From Lepidodermella squamata (taxonomy: Eukaryota; Gastrotricha): DNA of 64,000 nucleotides. Of this stretch, positions 1 to 10,526 are shown in pieces (the first letter of the stretch is position 1; each line of letters begins with the position of its first letter). The position numbers were made by a program, and so were the translations under genes. The stretch covers positions 868,001-932,000 of the forward strand of contig JBLDXI010000012.1 in NCBI GenBank assembly GCA_047495785.1, in the 5' to 3' direction. Below the pieces are notes generated by a model. That model saw only the letters and a program-made list of their open reading frames with translations. It had not been told where the DNA came from and did no database searches.

Positions 1-328
1 GCGCATTAATTTGATTGGTTGTTGTATTCAAATCAGTAATTGAGAATTGGCCAACAGATAAGTATTGACGATTGACGAATTTCGACATGATGTTAGGGAT
101 CTATCGTGTTCGATATGGTAGATCATTGTAATCCTGGTAGTCGACATGTCCCTTGACTTGCCCACACTATCTTTGCAATAAAATATACACGATGGAGTGA
201 GCCCTCGTTAAAAGTAATAATAATTTAATAATAATAATACTTCTGCGCTTGTATATAGGATTGGATCATACTTGCAGTCAACCTCTACTCACAGTTCACA
301 GTCATAAAAGTGTCATAGTAGAAATGTT
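1..328. other. intergenic, upstream of the glycosyltransferase-like gene
   Basis: AT-rich non-coding sequence with no gene that I can support. A TATA-like stretch (gtatatagga, near 250) and a second A/T stretch (cataaaagtg, near 303) lie shortly before the ATG at 329 and could be its promoter. This is inference only. Confidence 0.4.
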
Positions 329-1603
329 ATGAGTGCCTCATTATTCTTGCGCTGCTTCAACCTATCTCTAAAAATATGCGCAACATGTCTCTACATTACG
401 CTGCTCTTATTCCCAGCCTACATGTCAGTTTGCTCCCTATTCGATTTCATCGAAAAATTAAACGAAATTGCGGCCGAATCGAGAAATTCATCTGATACTA
501 ATTGCTCGGAAATGTGGCCCGATTTAGAGCTATTTTTAACAATTCCACCTAATGCCGTTGGCGAAAAGGAATTTACGTCTTGGTTTTTGCCATCATTAAC
601 TTTATTCTGGCCACTGAACCAACCGCTGAAACTTCTGCTTGTTACTGATAAGAGTGACGACGCAAAGTCGAACAATTTTACTGACAGAATGGAGAATCGA
701 TCTTCAATTTTTCGACCTGATATAAAAATCAGGAGTGTCCTAACAGGCGAGCCGCCATTTTCTGACAGCGGCTGGCACAAATCTCAATACCTGAAATTTT
801 GGGCCGATAATTTTACCTCGTCACAATTCGTCGGATTCGTCGATACTGATACAGTTTTCGTCACTCGAATTACAAAAGGAGACATTTTTCGCGACAATAG
901 GCCGATAATTCGAGCGATTTACGGCCGGCCCAAACAATCAGATTCCCATTTTTGGCGGCTAGTCCCAGGTCGAACGTTCGCCTTTACCGGCTTCAAGGAG
1001 CCGTTCAATTGCATGTCTAATTTTCCAGTAGTCATCAACACCTCTCATCTCGAATTTATTCGCGAAATAATTCGGAAACAAACAAATCAGACGAATTTTG
1101 ACCTAGCTTTCAGACAGGTGGTAAAGCGGAGTTTTTATTCTGAATACAACATGATCTGCACAATTTTGTGGTGGCAATTTCGGGATGATTATTACTGGAT
1201 AATTAACGAATCCCAACCTGGCTGGTCTGAAAATATCGATGGGCAAGTTTTGAGTCTAGAGGAGGCCGGCATTTCGATTGGAATGATGAATCAAGTTACG
1301 CCACATTTAGCCATTCATTGGTCGCATCAAAAGCAGAAAATTGGGATGAATTTCGACCAAGTCATGCGTAAAGGTGTTTGCTATGCGTTTATTACCGAGC
1401 CGGATTTCGCTCGACCGGCATTTTGTTGGAGGTTTCGTTACCAGCCTAGGCGCAAATTAAACAGGCTTGAGTTTCAGTTTGAAACCGATGACTTTTCACG
1501 TCGTCCGGGTACTTTGCTGGCTCACTTTCGAAGAATTGCTCGAATATCAAAATGCCTACACGAATTCGATGCAGAAAAATTGGCGAAATTAGACACTGTT
1601 TGA
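329..1603 (+). CDS. type II membrane glycosyltransferase-like protein
   Basis: Single-exon ORF of 424 aa. A hydrophobic segment at about residues 14-36 looks like a signal anchor, which would place the rest in the Golgi or ER lumen. A glycosyltransferase-A-like core follows. The stretch GWHKSQYLKFWADNF (148-162) precedes FVGFVDTDTVF, whose D-T-D at 172-174 is a typical DxD metal/nucleotide-sugar motif. The W..QYLK...DTD layout resembles the DUF6492-type glycosyltransferase group, but I cannot assign a donor or acceptor. Several N-x-S/T sequons (for example NSS 53-55, NFT 116-118, NRS 123-125) fit a lumenal protein. An AATAAA signal lies at 1622-1627, just after the stop. The family call is by motif only. 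Confidence 0.7.
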   Translation: MSASLFLRCFNLSLKICATCLYITLLLFPAYMSVCSLFDFIEKLNEIAAESRNSSDTNCSEMWPDLELFLTIPPNAVGEKEFTSWFLPSLTLFWPLNQPLKLLLVTDKSDDAKSNNFTDRMENRSSIFRPDIKIRSVLTGEPPFSDSGWHKSQYLKFWADNFTSSQFVGFVDTDTVFVTRITKGDIFRDNRPIIRAIYGRPKQSDSHFWRLVPGRTFAFTGFKEPFNCMSNFPVVINTSHLEFIREIIRKQTNQTNFDLAFRQVVKRSFYSEYNMICTILWWQFRDDYYWIINESQPGWSENIDGQVLSLEEAGISIGMMNQVTPHLAIHWSHQKQKIGMNFDQVMRKGVCYAFITEPDFARPAFCWRFRYQPRRKLNRLEFQFETDDFSRRPGTLLAHFRRIARISKCLHEFDAEKLAKLDTV

Positions 1604-1627
1604 AAATCGCCAGATAAAAATAATAAA

Positions 1628-2202
1628 ATCAGAAGATTGTCCAGTTTTTTTGGTGAACTAATTTACTCAGGGCTCAGATGAATTCTGAAAATCATAACGA
1701 AATTAATAAACAAGAAAAGATCTGCAGCAGTGCGCGCTTGTAAAGAAAACCCTCAGGTATTTTCCTTTCCAAGAAATTTTTCGAAAGAACTTTGATTTTG
1801 AAGGTTGATTTCATAGACAACTCTATACAGATCGGAAACTAGCGATCTTCCTATAGTAAATAAATTCACACCAAAACGTGAAAAAGTGGGCACGCGACCT
1901 TCATTTTTATTCACTCATCGCCCTATCCGCCCATAGTAATTTTTCCGATTTTTAATTATTTTCTAAAATTCCCAGAGAAAATCTTTCATTTCCCAAAAAT
2001 TTCTAACAAATTTACCGGAATACTAGAAGCGCTCCTCTATCGAATGAGTACCGCCTCACGAGACGGTTTTTTTTCTAACTTTTTTAAAATTATCTCAAAG
2101 TTGGTCACTTTTACGAAAAATCGCCATTTCAAAAGCCTTTCAGGACGGTAAAATTTTTCATTTTGAGCCGAAAAATTCCGAGAAAAACACTATGATCTTA
2201 TT
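1628..2202. other. intergenic, nothing recognised
   Basis: AT-rich sequence with homopolymer runs and no coding signal that I can support. It leads into the palindromic element at 2203. Confidence 0.5.
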
Positions 2203-2445
2203 CAATTTTTGCTCTATCCAAAGACATAAAACTTGAGCGAATCAGAATTTTTTTCGAATTTCGTGAAATTTTCGGACTTGTAATATTGGGATTTTGCGTG
2301 ATACTGCAAAATCTAAAAATAGCTATTAGGTTTTTTGTAGCTATTTTTAGCTCGCTCAAAGTAGCATCAAGCGAATGCAAATTTTGAAAAATTCAAAAAA
2401 ATTCTGATTCGCTCAAGTTTTATGTCTTTGGATAGAGGAAAATTG
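2203..2445. repeat. foldback element with 51-nt arms
   Basis: The left arm (2203-2253) and right arm (2395-2445) are near-perfect reverse complements; both contain the word AAAGACATAAAACTTGAGCG in opposite orientations. A second, smaller hairpin (AAAAATAGCTA with TAGCTATTTTT, about 2313-2350) sits in the loop. The whole is about 243 bp and looks like a foldback or MITE-type element. No target-site duplication could be assigned with confidence. Confidence 0.75.
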
Positions 2446-2668
2446 GATTAGGTTGATTTGTTAACCATGCGCCCAGCTCCATGGCAAAAACAGGGAATTC
2501 GTTACTTGAAACTTTCAGGTAAATTTTCAAAGAAATATCGCCAATCGGATGAGGTCCAAGTCTAATTCCAGGCCCAATCTGGATAATGGAAACCGCGTCT
2601 GATCAATGTTATCGAATCGACGGCAAGAAATTTATATTAAAACGGGTGTGCCAACTGCACTTACTATA

Positions 2669-3471
2669 CCGTAAGGCGGTCTTACTTCGGACACTTTTGA
2701 CTTTGAGCTGGAATATCTCCTCAACCCCGGTGAATATAGAGACCGTTCAAAATGCAAAAGATAGCCCTGAGTCCTGGCTTTCAAATGACACCTTGAACAT
2801 TGAAAACGGATCAGTATGCGAAGAATAGTCCAACTTCTTCGCAGTCATGTCCCGCGACCCAAAATTACTAACTTTTCACTAAGTAGGTATTTTTCGCTGG
2901 AGAGAAGCGGAAAAGATAGAGCACTATCGATTTAGTAATGCTGTTATGTTCAAATCAATTTTTAACGAAAATTTTGATCAAGAAATACTTTAGAAAACAA
3001 ATTTTGTCCCGGGTAACTTCGGACAGCTTCAAACTACGGGAAATTCAAAAAGATGTCAATTGACCGTGACATTTTTCAAACTCCATATTTTAGTGAGAAC
3101 AGCACTAAGCTGCGTTGTGAGCACAATTCAATATTGAGGGTTCGAATCCCTCATCATGCATTTTGGTTTTTTTTAGATTTTTTCTTTAAATCTGCTCACA
3201 AATTTTTTCATCTCGCGTTGATGTGAACTTTGACCCCAATCTAAATATTCACACTGAGCTGTCCGAAGTTACCCCAGTTGTGTCCGAAGTTAGCCGGACT
3301 AGTTTTCCTTTAATACCTGTTCGGGAAAATTTTTTTTTTTCCGGAGTTGATACTAGAATATGCAGTTTTTCAAGGCGCATCTTTTGACATAGAGCCCGTC
3401 AAAAAATTCGTTCACCTCGAAAAACTAAGCCCCAAAAACACGTTTTTGTCCGAAGTAAGACCGCCTTACGG
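2669..3471. mobile_element. 803-bp Tc1/mariner-like MITE, TA target site
   Basis: Perfect 25-bp terminal inverted repeats begin CCGTAAGGCGGTCTTACTTC (2669-2693 and 3447-3471). The element is flanked by the dinucleotide TA on both sides (2667-2668 and 3472-3473), as expected for Tc1/mariner transposition. No transposase ORF is present, so it is non-autonomous. Removing it joins gtgtgccaactgcacttac to taaataaggttccagcac, which matches a second repeat copy at 30955-31015 that lacks the insertion. Inside lies another inverted pair (GGGTAACTTCGGACAGCT near 3009 and its complement near 3258), and a tRNA-like B-box (GGTTCGAATCC, 3139-3149). Confidence 0.85.
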
Positions 3472-4504
3472 TAAATAAGGTTCCAGCACTAAATTTGAAA
3501 GTGACTCGCACTAATCCTAATTTTCGACTTTCGGCCGGTTGGGCTTTCCTTTTGCGGCCTAGCTTAGGCTTAGGCCCGAGCGGCAGCTGTTCGGCAAGGC
3601 CGAAGGATGTTTTGATGGAAGCCTATGTTTATGTTCTGTGGCCAGCAATACGAACCTCGATTTGTACGTCGCGAAAACATTTCGAAGTAGTGAATCATGG
3701 CGCGGTTGGTGAGGCAAGAGCGGCCCTGATTCCACCACCATCAAGCTGCGCCAGTATCTGCGACGGGGTCGTCGGCAGACTCCTGAACTCACGTCCAGAC
3801 CTGCTCCTTGCCGCGTCGACGAATGGCAGGGTGGGGCACTTTCTCCATTTCAGAATGATAACCAGGAAATGATAAGGACGAGATGATGCAGTTGGTGATA
3901 TGATGACATAGGTAGCCGCCTTAAATATTGCTCAGCGGTGCGCCTAAGCTATTATTTAGTGCTGGTTTCATTATTTAGGCGGCGCGAAGATTTATAGCAC
4001 CGCCTGTTTGCATTTTAGGTGGACGCACTCATAAATTTAGCGCTGGAACTTGGCTGGAACATCATGTTAGATGGTGCATTATTTAGACCCAATAAAAACT
4101 CTTTCGGATGACTGTTGATTTTCATATGAATTAATTTTAATATTGCAGTTGGGAAAAATCTGCCAAATCTGCACTGGGCGTAATTTCAGCTCCCGTAGTG
4201 CTTCTCGCAAGTCGGTGAAAAATATTTGACCGTCCGCATATCGTGTTATCCTGCATAATACGTCCCTAAATCGGTCGAATTCTCATTAATTAGCTCGGTT
4301 AAATTGTTACATTTAATTATGGATTTTCGAATTTCAGTACAAAATCATGACGCAACAAAGCACGATTTTGACCCATTTTATAGATCCTGTTCTCGTAACA
4401 TTCAAATACCTCCTCCTTATCGATTCAAAAGCAGCCAAATCACCTCAGAAAATTGAATTATTGAAATTTTACTCGTTTGTTTTCACGCTTAGATTTATTC
4501 AAAA
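3472..4504. other. repeat-derived intergenic region
   Basis: Contains the right part of a dispersed repeat (ggttccagcactaaatttg at 3480) whose other copy is at 30987. An inverted partner, AAATTTAGCGCTGGAA, lies at about 4035. The open frame at 3495-3872 is Arg/Ser/Pro-rich, has no recognisable motif and lies in repeat sequence, so I do not call it a gene. The sequence before 4491 ends in ttcacgcttag, an acceptor-like site 12 nt before the next ATG. Confidence 0.5.
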
Positions 4505-5437
4505 ATGTCTGAATCATTGGGAATTATTTGCAACAGCGGAAGAGCCGACATTGGCAATGGCGTCGAACTGTACTACGAACTTCGATCGGTAGCCAATCAA
4601 CCCATAACGGAACGCTTAGTCATGATCATGGGCACCGGCTGCACCTCGAAGCACTTCGACGAAGCCGCTACGGAGTTTGCCGCTAAATTTCCCGGCCTTC
4701 AAGTGCTGACTTTCGACAATCGCGGCGTCGGCCGGTCGTCACGCATCGCTGCCGCCCCTCAATCATGCGAAATGCTGGCGCAAGACACACTGAAACTACT
4801 TGACCTAGTTTTCGGGACATCGAGTTCCATCCACATCAACGGCATCAGCCTCGGCGGTATGATTGCGCAAAAATTGGCTGTCAAACTCATCAAAGCCGAT
4901 CGACTCAGATCGTTGTACCTCTGCAACACCGCGCCGGGAATTTGGATGAACCCGCTGCAATTTCTCGGCATGCGAGGCTGCCGATGGCTGATGAGTAAAA
5001 TCACCTACCCAACTCAAAAACAAATGGTTGAAAGCTTCATCACGCCGCTATCGTTTCCGTTCGGCGAAATGCCTGACATGACGTTTGAAGAAGTTACGGC
5101 TGTTCGCAAGAAGTTTATCGAAATTTGGATGGCCGAATACGACACTTGGTTCACGTTCAATGACGCTGATATCTGCGCGTCTCATCTAACAGCAGTTTTC
5201 GGGCACTATTTGACGGCGAGCGAAGCGGCGGCGATTCGCGATTCTGGTCGACTCGTCACGGTTCAGGTGAGCAAGCGTGACACAATTATTCCGCCCCGCG
5301 AGCAGTACCGACTGGCGAACATTCTCAAGGCTCGGCAGGTCGAGCTCGACCAAGGCCATGCTACTCGTAACCGAGCGATTGTCGACGCTTACGTCGATCA
5401 TTTTCGGCAGGCGACTGGAGAAAACGGCAAGGCGTGA
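4505..5437 (+). CDS. alpha/beta hydrolase fold protein
   Basis: Single-exon ORF of 310 aa with a full alpha/beta-hydrolase signature. The oxyanion-side strand reads VMIMGTGCTS, followed by the typical FDNRGVGRSS loop (70-79). The nucleophile elbow is GISLGG, with Ser115. The acid is probably Asp259 (SKRDTIIPP) and the base His285 (LDQGHATRN). This triad order and the length fit a soluble esterase, lipase or epoxide-hydrolase-like enzyme. The substrate cannot be told. There is no signal peptide, so it is probably cytosolic. A pyrimidine-rich tract ending in AG lies at 4482-4492, 12 nt before the ATG, so the mRNA may receive a 5' leader by splicing there. AATAAA lies at 5564-5569. Confidence 0.85.
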   Translation: MSESLGIICNSGRADIGNGVELYYELRSVANQPITERLVMIMGTGCTSKHFDEAATEFAAKFPGLQVLTFDNRGVGRSSRIAAAPQSCEMLAQDTLKLLDLVFGTSSSIHINGISLGGMIAQKLAVKLIKADRLRSLYLCNTAPGIWMNPLQFLGMRGCRWLMSKITYPTQKQMVESFITPLSFPFGEMPDMTFEEVTAVRKKFIEIWMAEYDTWFTFNDADICASHLTAVFGHYLTASEAAAIRDSGRLVTVQVSKRDTIIPPREQYRLANILKARQVELDQGHATRNRAIVDAYVDHFRQATGENGKA

Positions 5438-5569
5438 GCTGCCGATGAGATTTTGATGAGACATTTTTATCTAATATTTACCCAATAATTTCTGAATAGA
5501 CATTGATTTCATCGTGTATAAATTCACTCAGTACACAGTGATTACTTAGTATTGTTCTCGATAAATAAA

Positions 5570-6028
5570 AAATTAATTGAAATGACCCTGACATGATCTG
5601 CCTTGATGAAACGTGCAAGTGATACTAGGAGATGCGGCTGCGGTAGAATTACTGCATGAATGTAGAAGGCTGCTCGAAGCCAAGATACAATTTCAAACCA
5701 TGAGGTTTAGGCTAATGTCGCGGTTTTACCCAGTTTTCTTATCCGATCATAAGAATTTGTAAGTGAAATGAATCTTGAGATCTGTATGCGATCTTGTTTG
5801 AGATCACGAACTTGAACTTATATAGAGTCTCGATGATTGAGATGTCTAAAACGTTTGCCTGATAAAAGCTGACTTCCATGTCCATCAAAAATCCCAAAAT
5901 CAGCAACTTGTAAATTTGGTCATTCGAATAAGGCAGATTTTTCAGATTTTATTCCGTCAGTCAAATCGAGGATAAATTATCAATATCACTGCAAACTTAG
6001 GCGAGGAACAGTTTTTCAATTAAATTAT
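5570..6028. other. 3' flank of Lys/Ser/Gly-rich gene copy 1
   Basis: Non-coding. From 5931 onward (aggcagatttttcagatttt) the sequence is nearly identical to 18304-18401, the 3' flank of copy 2. The duplication therefore included the 3' untranslated region of this minus-strand gene. Confidence 0.7.
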
Positions 6029-6626
6029 TTATTTGCTGGGAGCAGCACCGGTTTCGACGGCGACCGAGTAGGAGAAGTTGTTGGAGGCCGAGTAGCTGCC
6101 GCTCTTGCTGCCCTTGCGACCCTTGCCGTGCTTGCCACCGTGCTTCTTGCCGCCAAACCTTTTGCCGCCGAACTTCTTGCCACCATGGCCCTTCTTGTTG
6201 CCGTGCTTCTTGTTGTAGCCGCCGAAGGAGCCCGACCGCGAGTACGAGCCGGACATGGATCCGCGCTTGTGCACGCGCATGAACTTCTTGGTGGAGACCT
6301 TGCGGGTGTGCTTGTTCGTGCGGGCCGACACCGACGCGGACACGGACTTGGAGAACGAGGCACGGCGGTGCTTGCGCCCGGCGACGAAGGCCTTCTTGGC
6401 CGGGCGCTTCTTCATCGCGTGCTTCTTCGGCTGCCGGTTGTACGACACGCTGATGGAGACGCTCTTCGAGACGCTCTTGCCCTTGTTACCACGGCCAGCC
6501 TCAACGCTGGTGAAAGCTAGAGGCAAACACATAAAAGGTAGTATAGAAGAATATTAAAAACCATAACACGACCCACTCACCGAGGCCCAGAAGTAGGACA
6601 GCTGCTAGTGCGAGAAAAGCGCGCAT
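6029..6626 (-). CDS. secreted Lys/Ser/Gly-rich basic protein, copy 1 (intact)
   Basis: Two exons on the minus strand: 6626-6581 and 6516-6029. The 64-nt intron has donor G|GTGAGT and acceptor CTAG|C. Product is 177 aa. A clear signal peptide (MRAFLALAAVLLLGL, cleavage probably after SVEA) is encoded across the intron. The mature protein is extremely basic, built of Ser-x-Ser repeats (SVSKSVSISVS, SKSVSASVSA, SGSYSRSGS), a Lys/Arg block, a Gly-Lys array (GGKKFGGKRFGGKKHGGK), and a Ser/Tyr-rich tail. No known family was recognised. Composition suggests a secreted structural, matrix or polyanion-binding protein, but this is inference. A paralogue with the same intron lies at 18402-19543. A TATA-like ATATTTAAG lies about 90 nt upstream of the ATG. 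Confidence 0.8.
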
Positions 6627-7141
6627 GGTGATCGAAGTTTTTTCAAGATTAGGATTATTTATCGAAAGCTATTACTGCAACTCTTGATTTTGCTGCTGCA
6701 TTCGCCAGCTTAAATATTGCATCAGCCAATTTTCAATCGCCATCGCGTTCAATTTCAGATGCGTAGCTTAATAATTATTGTAAACAGAAATTGGGGCAAA
6801 AATCGCCGAACTCTGTTCGAATCAATCAGCAGTTTCAATACAAGTGATAGATATAGGTACCCAATTGCCAGAGAGAAATATCGATTGAAAATTTCAAATA
6901 GCAAATAGCCTTGTTAATTTGCATGTTGGGCCTAAGGTCTTGACATATTCGAGACTTCCCAGATTCAGTGACGAGGCAATAGGTAATTTTAAACGTCGTA
7001 GTAGCGAAAAAGATACCGCAGAACAGATGTTCATTGAGAGTTCCAAGAAATCGATAATACGACGAGTCGGCTCACATGACTCTGGTCTCTGGATATAAGC
7101 ATAATACCATTTTCAGTATCCATGGAAAAATTATTTCGCAA
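6627..7141. other. intergenic between divergent genes
   Basis: Shared upstream region of the minus-strand Lys/Ser/Gly-rich gene and the plus-strand lipase. An acceptor-like accattttcag ends at 7116, 25 nt before the chosen lipase ATG. No other feature was seen. Confidence 0.5.
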
Positions 7142-8265
7142 ATGAGAACAATTCTAACTGGTTTATTCATTTTTACTATTGAACTCCTGCTTGTCGGCGC
7201 AAAGAAAGACCAATGCTCGTGGATCCCATCGATCAGCAATGTTAAGCCTGACAGCCTGAGAAAAATCAATCCAATTGCTTATGTTTTTCGAAACAATTAC
7301 TCAATCAAGGACTTGGAAAATGCTATAACATGTAAATTTTAATCAACATATTTTTTGAAAAATTAATTTATTAATTTTTCTGATTTAAAGTCGATCAAAA
7401 CTGTCAGTCAGACTTGGTGAGGACTCAGCCGCCTATTCTTGCCGTTAATTTGGCAGATTTTTCCATCGATGATATCAATCGAGTCTCAGAGCAGTTGACC
7501 GGGATCAAAAGGCTAGTCATCGTCACCCATGGCTGGAAAACTGGCTTCTGCTCAACCACATCATGGGCTCATCCCCTGATCAGCAGTATCCTACTAGCCT
7601 ATTCCGATGCTGCAGTTGTCTACATAGACTGGAAGAAAGGCGCGTCATCGTCTTTATACGACGTTCCGGCCGCAAATACCCGATTAGTCGGCGCCAAAGT
7701 CGCTGAATTTATCAAAGCTATTCTAGATTCGAAAACTGACGACGAGAAGCCGATGATTCATGCGATTGGTTTCAGCCTCGGTGCTCACGTCATGTCATTC
7801 ATGTGTAAATACCTCAAGGATTGCGATCGTCTCTCAGCTCTGGACCCGGCTGGTCCTGGGTTCCGGAACAACAGCCCGAGAGATCGAGTTGATCGATCGG
7901 ACGCGAATTTTGTCGATGTTTACCACTCGACTCAGTGCATCGGCATTGGGACTCGATCGCTGGGTCATCTCGACGTCTTCCTTAATAATGTTAAGAAAAG
8001 CCAACCGGGTTGCAAGAAGAATCTGAAACTGCTGACCAAGGCTGTTTTGAGTTCGAAGGCGAAACTCATGAAATTGGCTAATTGTGACCACCATACGGCG
8101 GCGACTTTCTACGCCAAGTCGGCTGTTTCCAGGATTGGCGAGAATGATGACGATTCAGGATGTTACTACGATAATGGCCGTGCTATTGGCTTATTCCTAG
8201 ATGAAGACAAGCCCGTGACTGGAACTATCAGGGTGAACAGGCCTTCAAGCTGCTTACATTTTTGA
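7142..8265 (+). CDS. secreted pancreatic-lipase-family protein 1
   Basis: Two exons, 7142-7331 and 7391-8265 (59-nt intron, phase 1), giving 354 aa. The ATG at 7142 was preferred over the in-frame one at 7076 because it starts directly on a signal peptide and matches the start of paralogue 2. The core shows the animal pancreatic-lipase pattern: THGWKT (109-114), nucleophile elbow GFSLGAHVMS with Ser192, ALDPAGPGF with Asp215, and a C-x-H site with His297. The usual C-terminal PLAT domain is absent, as in phospholipase A1-like and insect-type lipases. It probably acts extracellularly on lipid esters. Signal AATAAA is at 8364-8369. The paralogue is at 29642-30748 with the intron at the same codon. 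Confidence 0.88.
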
Positions 8266-8369
8266 ACTAAACTTATCTTTGTTTCGTAACCGGTGGAAGC
8301 GTGCGGCCTGTGTTTTATTGGGAAAACCTATCTAATGAAAAATCTGCTCTCTGATAAGTAAAAAATAAA

Positions 8370-9611
8370 TAAGGGAATTTTTGAAAGCAAAATCTGCTTT
8401 CGCACGCGATCTTTTTTGTTGAAAATGATTCAGTTGGTGCTTTTTTCAATTATTTTTCAATCATTCTCTTCACTCCTCATTTAAGTGTATAACTCATAAT
8501 GTAGCAATTCCCGAGATTGTGAATTCGTCGTCAACTCGAATTTTTATGGCATATTTTCATGGCATATTTTCATGGCAAATAGCTAAAGCATTATTTTTCT
8601 TCAAAAAAATCTGATCTATATCAAAACCTTCGGCCCATACCCAATTTGGCAAGTTTCGTTCCACCTGATATCGCTCTGAAGCGCCTTGAAAAGAATACAT
8701 GACTATTTTAAGCGTGCAATTCGCCAAGCCGAGCAGCGTGATGCGTCCAAATTGGGGAAAATATTATCAAAACGGTCAAGCAGACCCTTTTTAACACATG
8801 GCAACATTATTCTATGCTCAGACGCACACGACATGCGGTCATCAGGTCACGTGTCTTCGAACAATTGTCCAAATCAATGTTCATAGACTAAAAATTGCGC
8901 TCTATTAATTTATGATTCTACAAATCCCATGAATCTTCACACAATTCTTCAAGTAGTTTTTTCTAAAAAAATGTCAATTACCTACCGTAACTTTGGAGTT
9001 TTTCGAAGGGTAAAAATAACCTTTTCCCCAAAATAATATTTTAAAATTTGAACCAAAGATGGGCACAATTCTATTTCTGCCTTTTCCGGAAATTATAAGA
9101 ATTTGTCCATATTTAACTGATTTTTGGCAATTTGTAGCGTTTTCGGCTAACTTTTGATTGTTGGCGGTTAATTTTGGACGCTAATTTGCATATGCAACGG
9201 CCTTGTGAGTTTCAAGATGTGGGTCATATGTAATACTGCGTGCAAAATCGATTTTGATGACACTTTATAGTGCAGTTGGTGACAGTCCCAAAAAAACGGC
9301 TCCTAGCTCATCACCAAGCCTACGAGACACTGGTCCTTTATCCGTTTTTCCCGAATTTATACGATTTCCCAGCGCGGAGATATGCCTTTTAGACATCCTG
9401 GGGTTGTAGTCACCCTACAGGATTTTTTAAATATATAGGGTGGCAGGAAAATATGCCTTTTGGGCTTTAATGGCCTTTAGTGTCCAAAGTGTCCCAAAGT
9501 GTCCAAGGTTACTTTATCAGACCAAGGCGTTACGCTTTTCATATCAATTTTTGTTTCAATTTTACCCTTGAATTCAATTTTAGAGAATTCCTATAATTAT
9601 AAAGTATCATC
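8370..9611. other. intergenic with a short dispersed repeat
   Basis: No gene supported; the small frame at 8686-8886 has no motif. A short repeat at about 9168-9203 (attttggacgctaatttgca, followed by tatgcaa) recurs at 11249-11283. It contains the palindrome TTTGCATATGCAA. Near the end, ttcaattttag at 9573-9583 is an acceptor-like site 28 nt before the next ATG. Confidence 0.5.
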
Positions 9612-10526
9612 ATGGTGTTTGCCGAAATTGGCGTTGCATTTACTTCATACGTTGCTGTTCGGAGTGCCGTTTTCGCTACGAAATTTTACCGAGCTCATTT
9701 TACCAAAAGCCGCGTCGATTTTTCAAAACTCTCAACGGCAATTGTAACTGGCTCTACGGATGGCATCGGCAAAGCTTACGCGTTCGAACTAGCTCGACTT
9801 GGCATGAAACGGCTGGTTTTGATCGCTCGAAGCCCCGAAAAACTCAGCTCAGTCTCAGCTGAATTGCAGTCAAAATACCCGAAAATCGAAGTTCGAACAA
9901 TCCAAGCCGATTTCCAAGAGACGAATATTTACCCGGAAATCGAGAAAAAACTGGCTGATTTACGTGATATCGACGTTTTGGTTAACAACGTCGGTGCGAA
10001 TATCAATGTGCAGAAACGCGTCCATGAAATGTCGCGAGCTAATTTATTTAAAATGATCAACATCAACATGACCTCAACTGTTTTAATGAGCCACCTCGTG
10101 TTGCAAAAAATGATTGCGGACAAAAGAAGGGGCGTAATAATTAACATTTCTTCAGGAGCTGCTAACGTTCCAGCTTATGGCCCGATGTACTTCTCAGCGA
10201 AAACTTTCGTTTCAAGGTTCAGCGACGGTCTGTCGATTCAATATGAAAACGAGAAATTCGGCATAACGGTTCAAGTGGCTGAGGCTCATCTTGTTCGAAC
10301 GAAATTGGCCCGGTTTATCGATGGCATTTTCTCAGTGAGTGCTGAAGAATATGCGAGACAAGCCTTGGCAACTGTAGGTCATTTACACAGGACCTCAGGC
10401 GCGACGAAGCATGACATCGAACGCATTCTCTATCAGCTTTATCCGAGGCGTGTTCACCTGTTTTTGCTCCATAAATTTCAGGAGAAAATTACGGAAGCTG
10501 CCCAGAAGAGTAAAACTAACGATTAA
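9612..10526 (+). CDS. short-chain dehydrogenase, HSD17B12/3-ketoacyl-CoA reductase-like
   Basis: Single-exon ORF of 304 aa with a classical SDR layout. The cofactor loop is TGSTDGIG (46-53). NNVG is at 125-128. Catalytic Ser is in INISSGAA (about 180). The Tyr193-x-x-x-Lys197 pair is in PMYFSAKTF. A hydrophobic N-terminus of about 25 residues, together with the TGSTDGIGKAYA and VRTKLARF segments, resembles the ER-membrane very-long-chain 3-oxoacyl-CoA reductase / 17-beta-hydroxysteroid dehydrogenase 12 group. The probable reaction is NADPH-dependent reduction of a 3-keto group in fatty-acid elongation or steroid metabolism. The exact substrate is uncertain. AATAAA lies at 10576-10581. Confidence 0.85.
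   Translation: MVFAEIGVAFTSYVAVRSAVFATKFYRAHFTKSRVDFSKLSTAIVTGSTDGIGKAYAFELARLGMKRLVLIARSPEKLSSVSAELQSKYPKIEVRTIQADFQETNIYPEIEKKLADLRDIDVLVNNVGANINVQKRVHEMSRANLFKMININMTSTVLMSHLVLQKMIADKRRGVIINISSGAANVPAYGPMYFSAKTFVSRFSDGLSIQYENEKFGITVQVAEAHLVRTKLARFIDGIFSVSAEEYARQALATVGHLHRTSGATKHDIERILYQLYPRRVHLFLLHKFQEKITEAAQKSKTND

Noticed and set aside
3090-3165. tRNA-like sequence with B-box GGTTCGAATCC
   Set aside because: The acceptor stem and D-arm cannot be paired and the anticodon arm has a two-base loop. At most a tRNA-derived relic inside a transposon.
3495-3872. ORF of 125 codons near the mariner-like element
   Set aside because: No start context, no motif, and it lies inside repeat-derived sequence; an opposite-strand frame overlaps it.
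4347-4592. 81-codon ORF overlapping the hydrolase start
   Set aside because: Out of frame with the hydrolase, which has a full catalytic triad; this is an upstream chance frame.
6128-6520. Plus-strand ORF over Lys/Ser/Gly-rich copy 1
   Set aside because: Shadow of the minus-strand gene; the minus-strand frame has a signal peptide, a conserved intron and a paralogue.
8686-8886. 66-codon ORF after lipase 1
   Set aside because: No signal peptide, motif, splice partner or polyadenylation signal; length is expected by chance.
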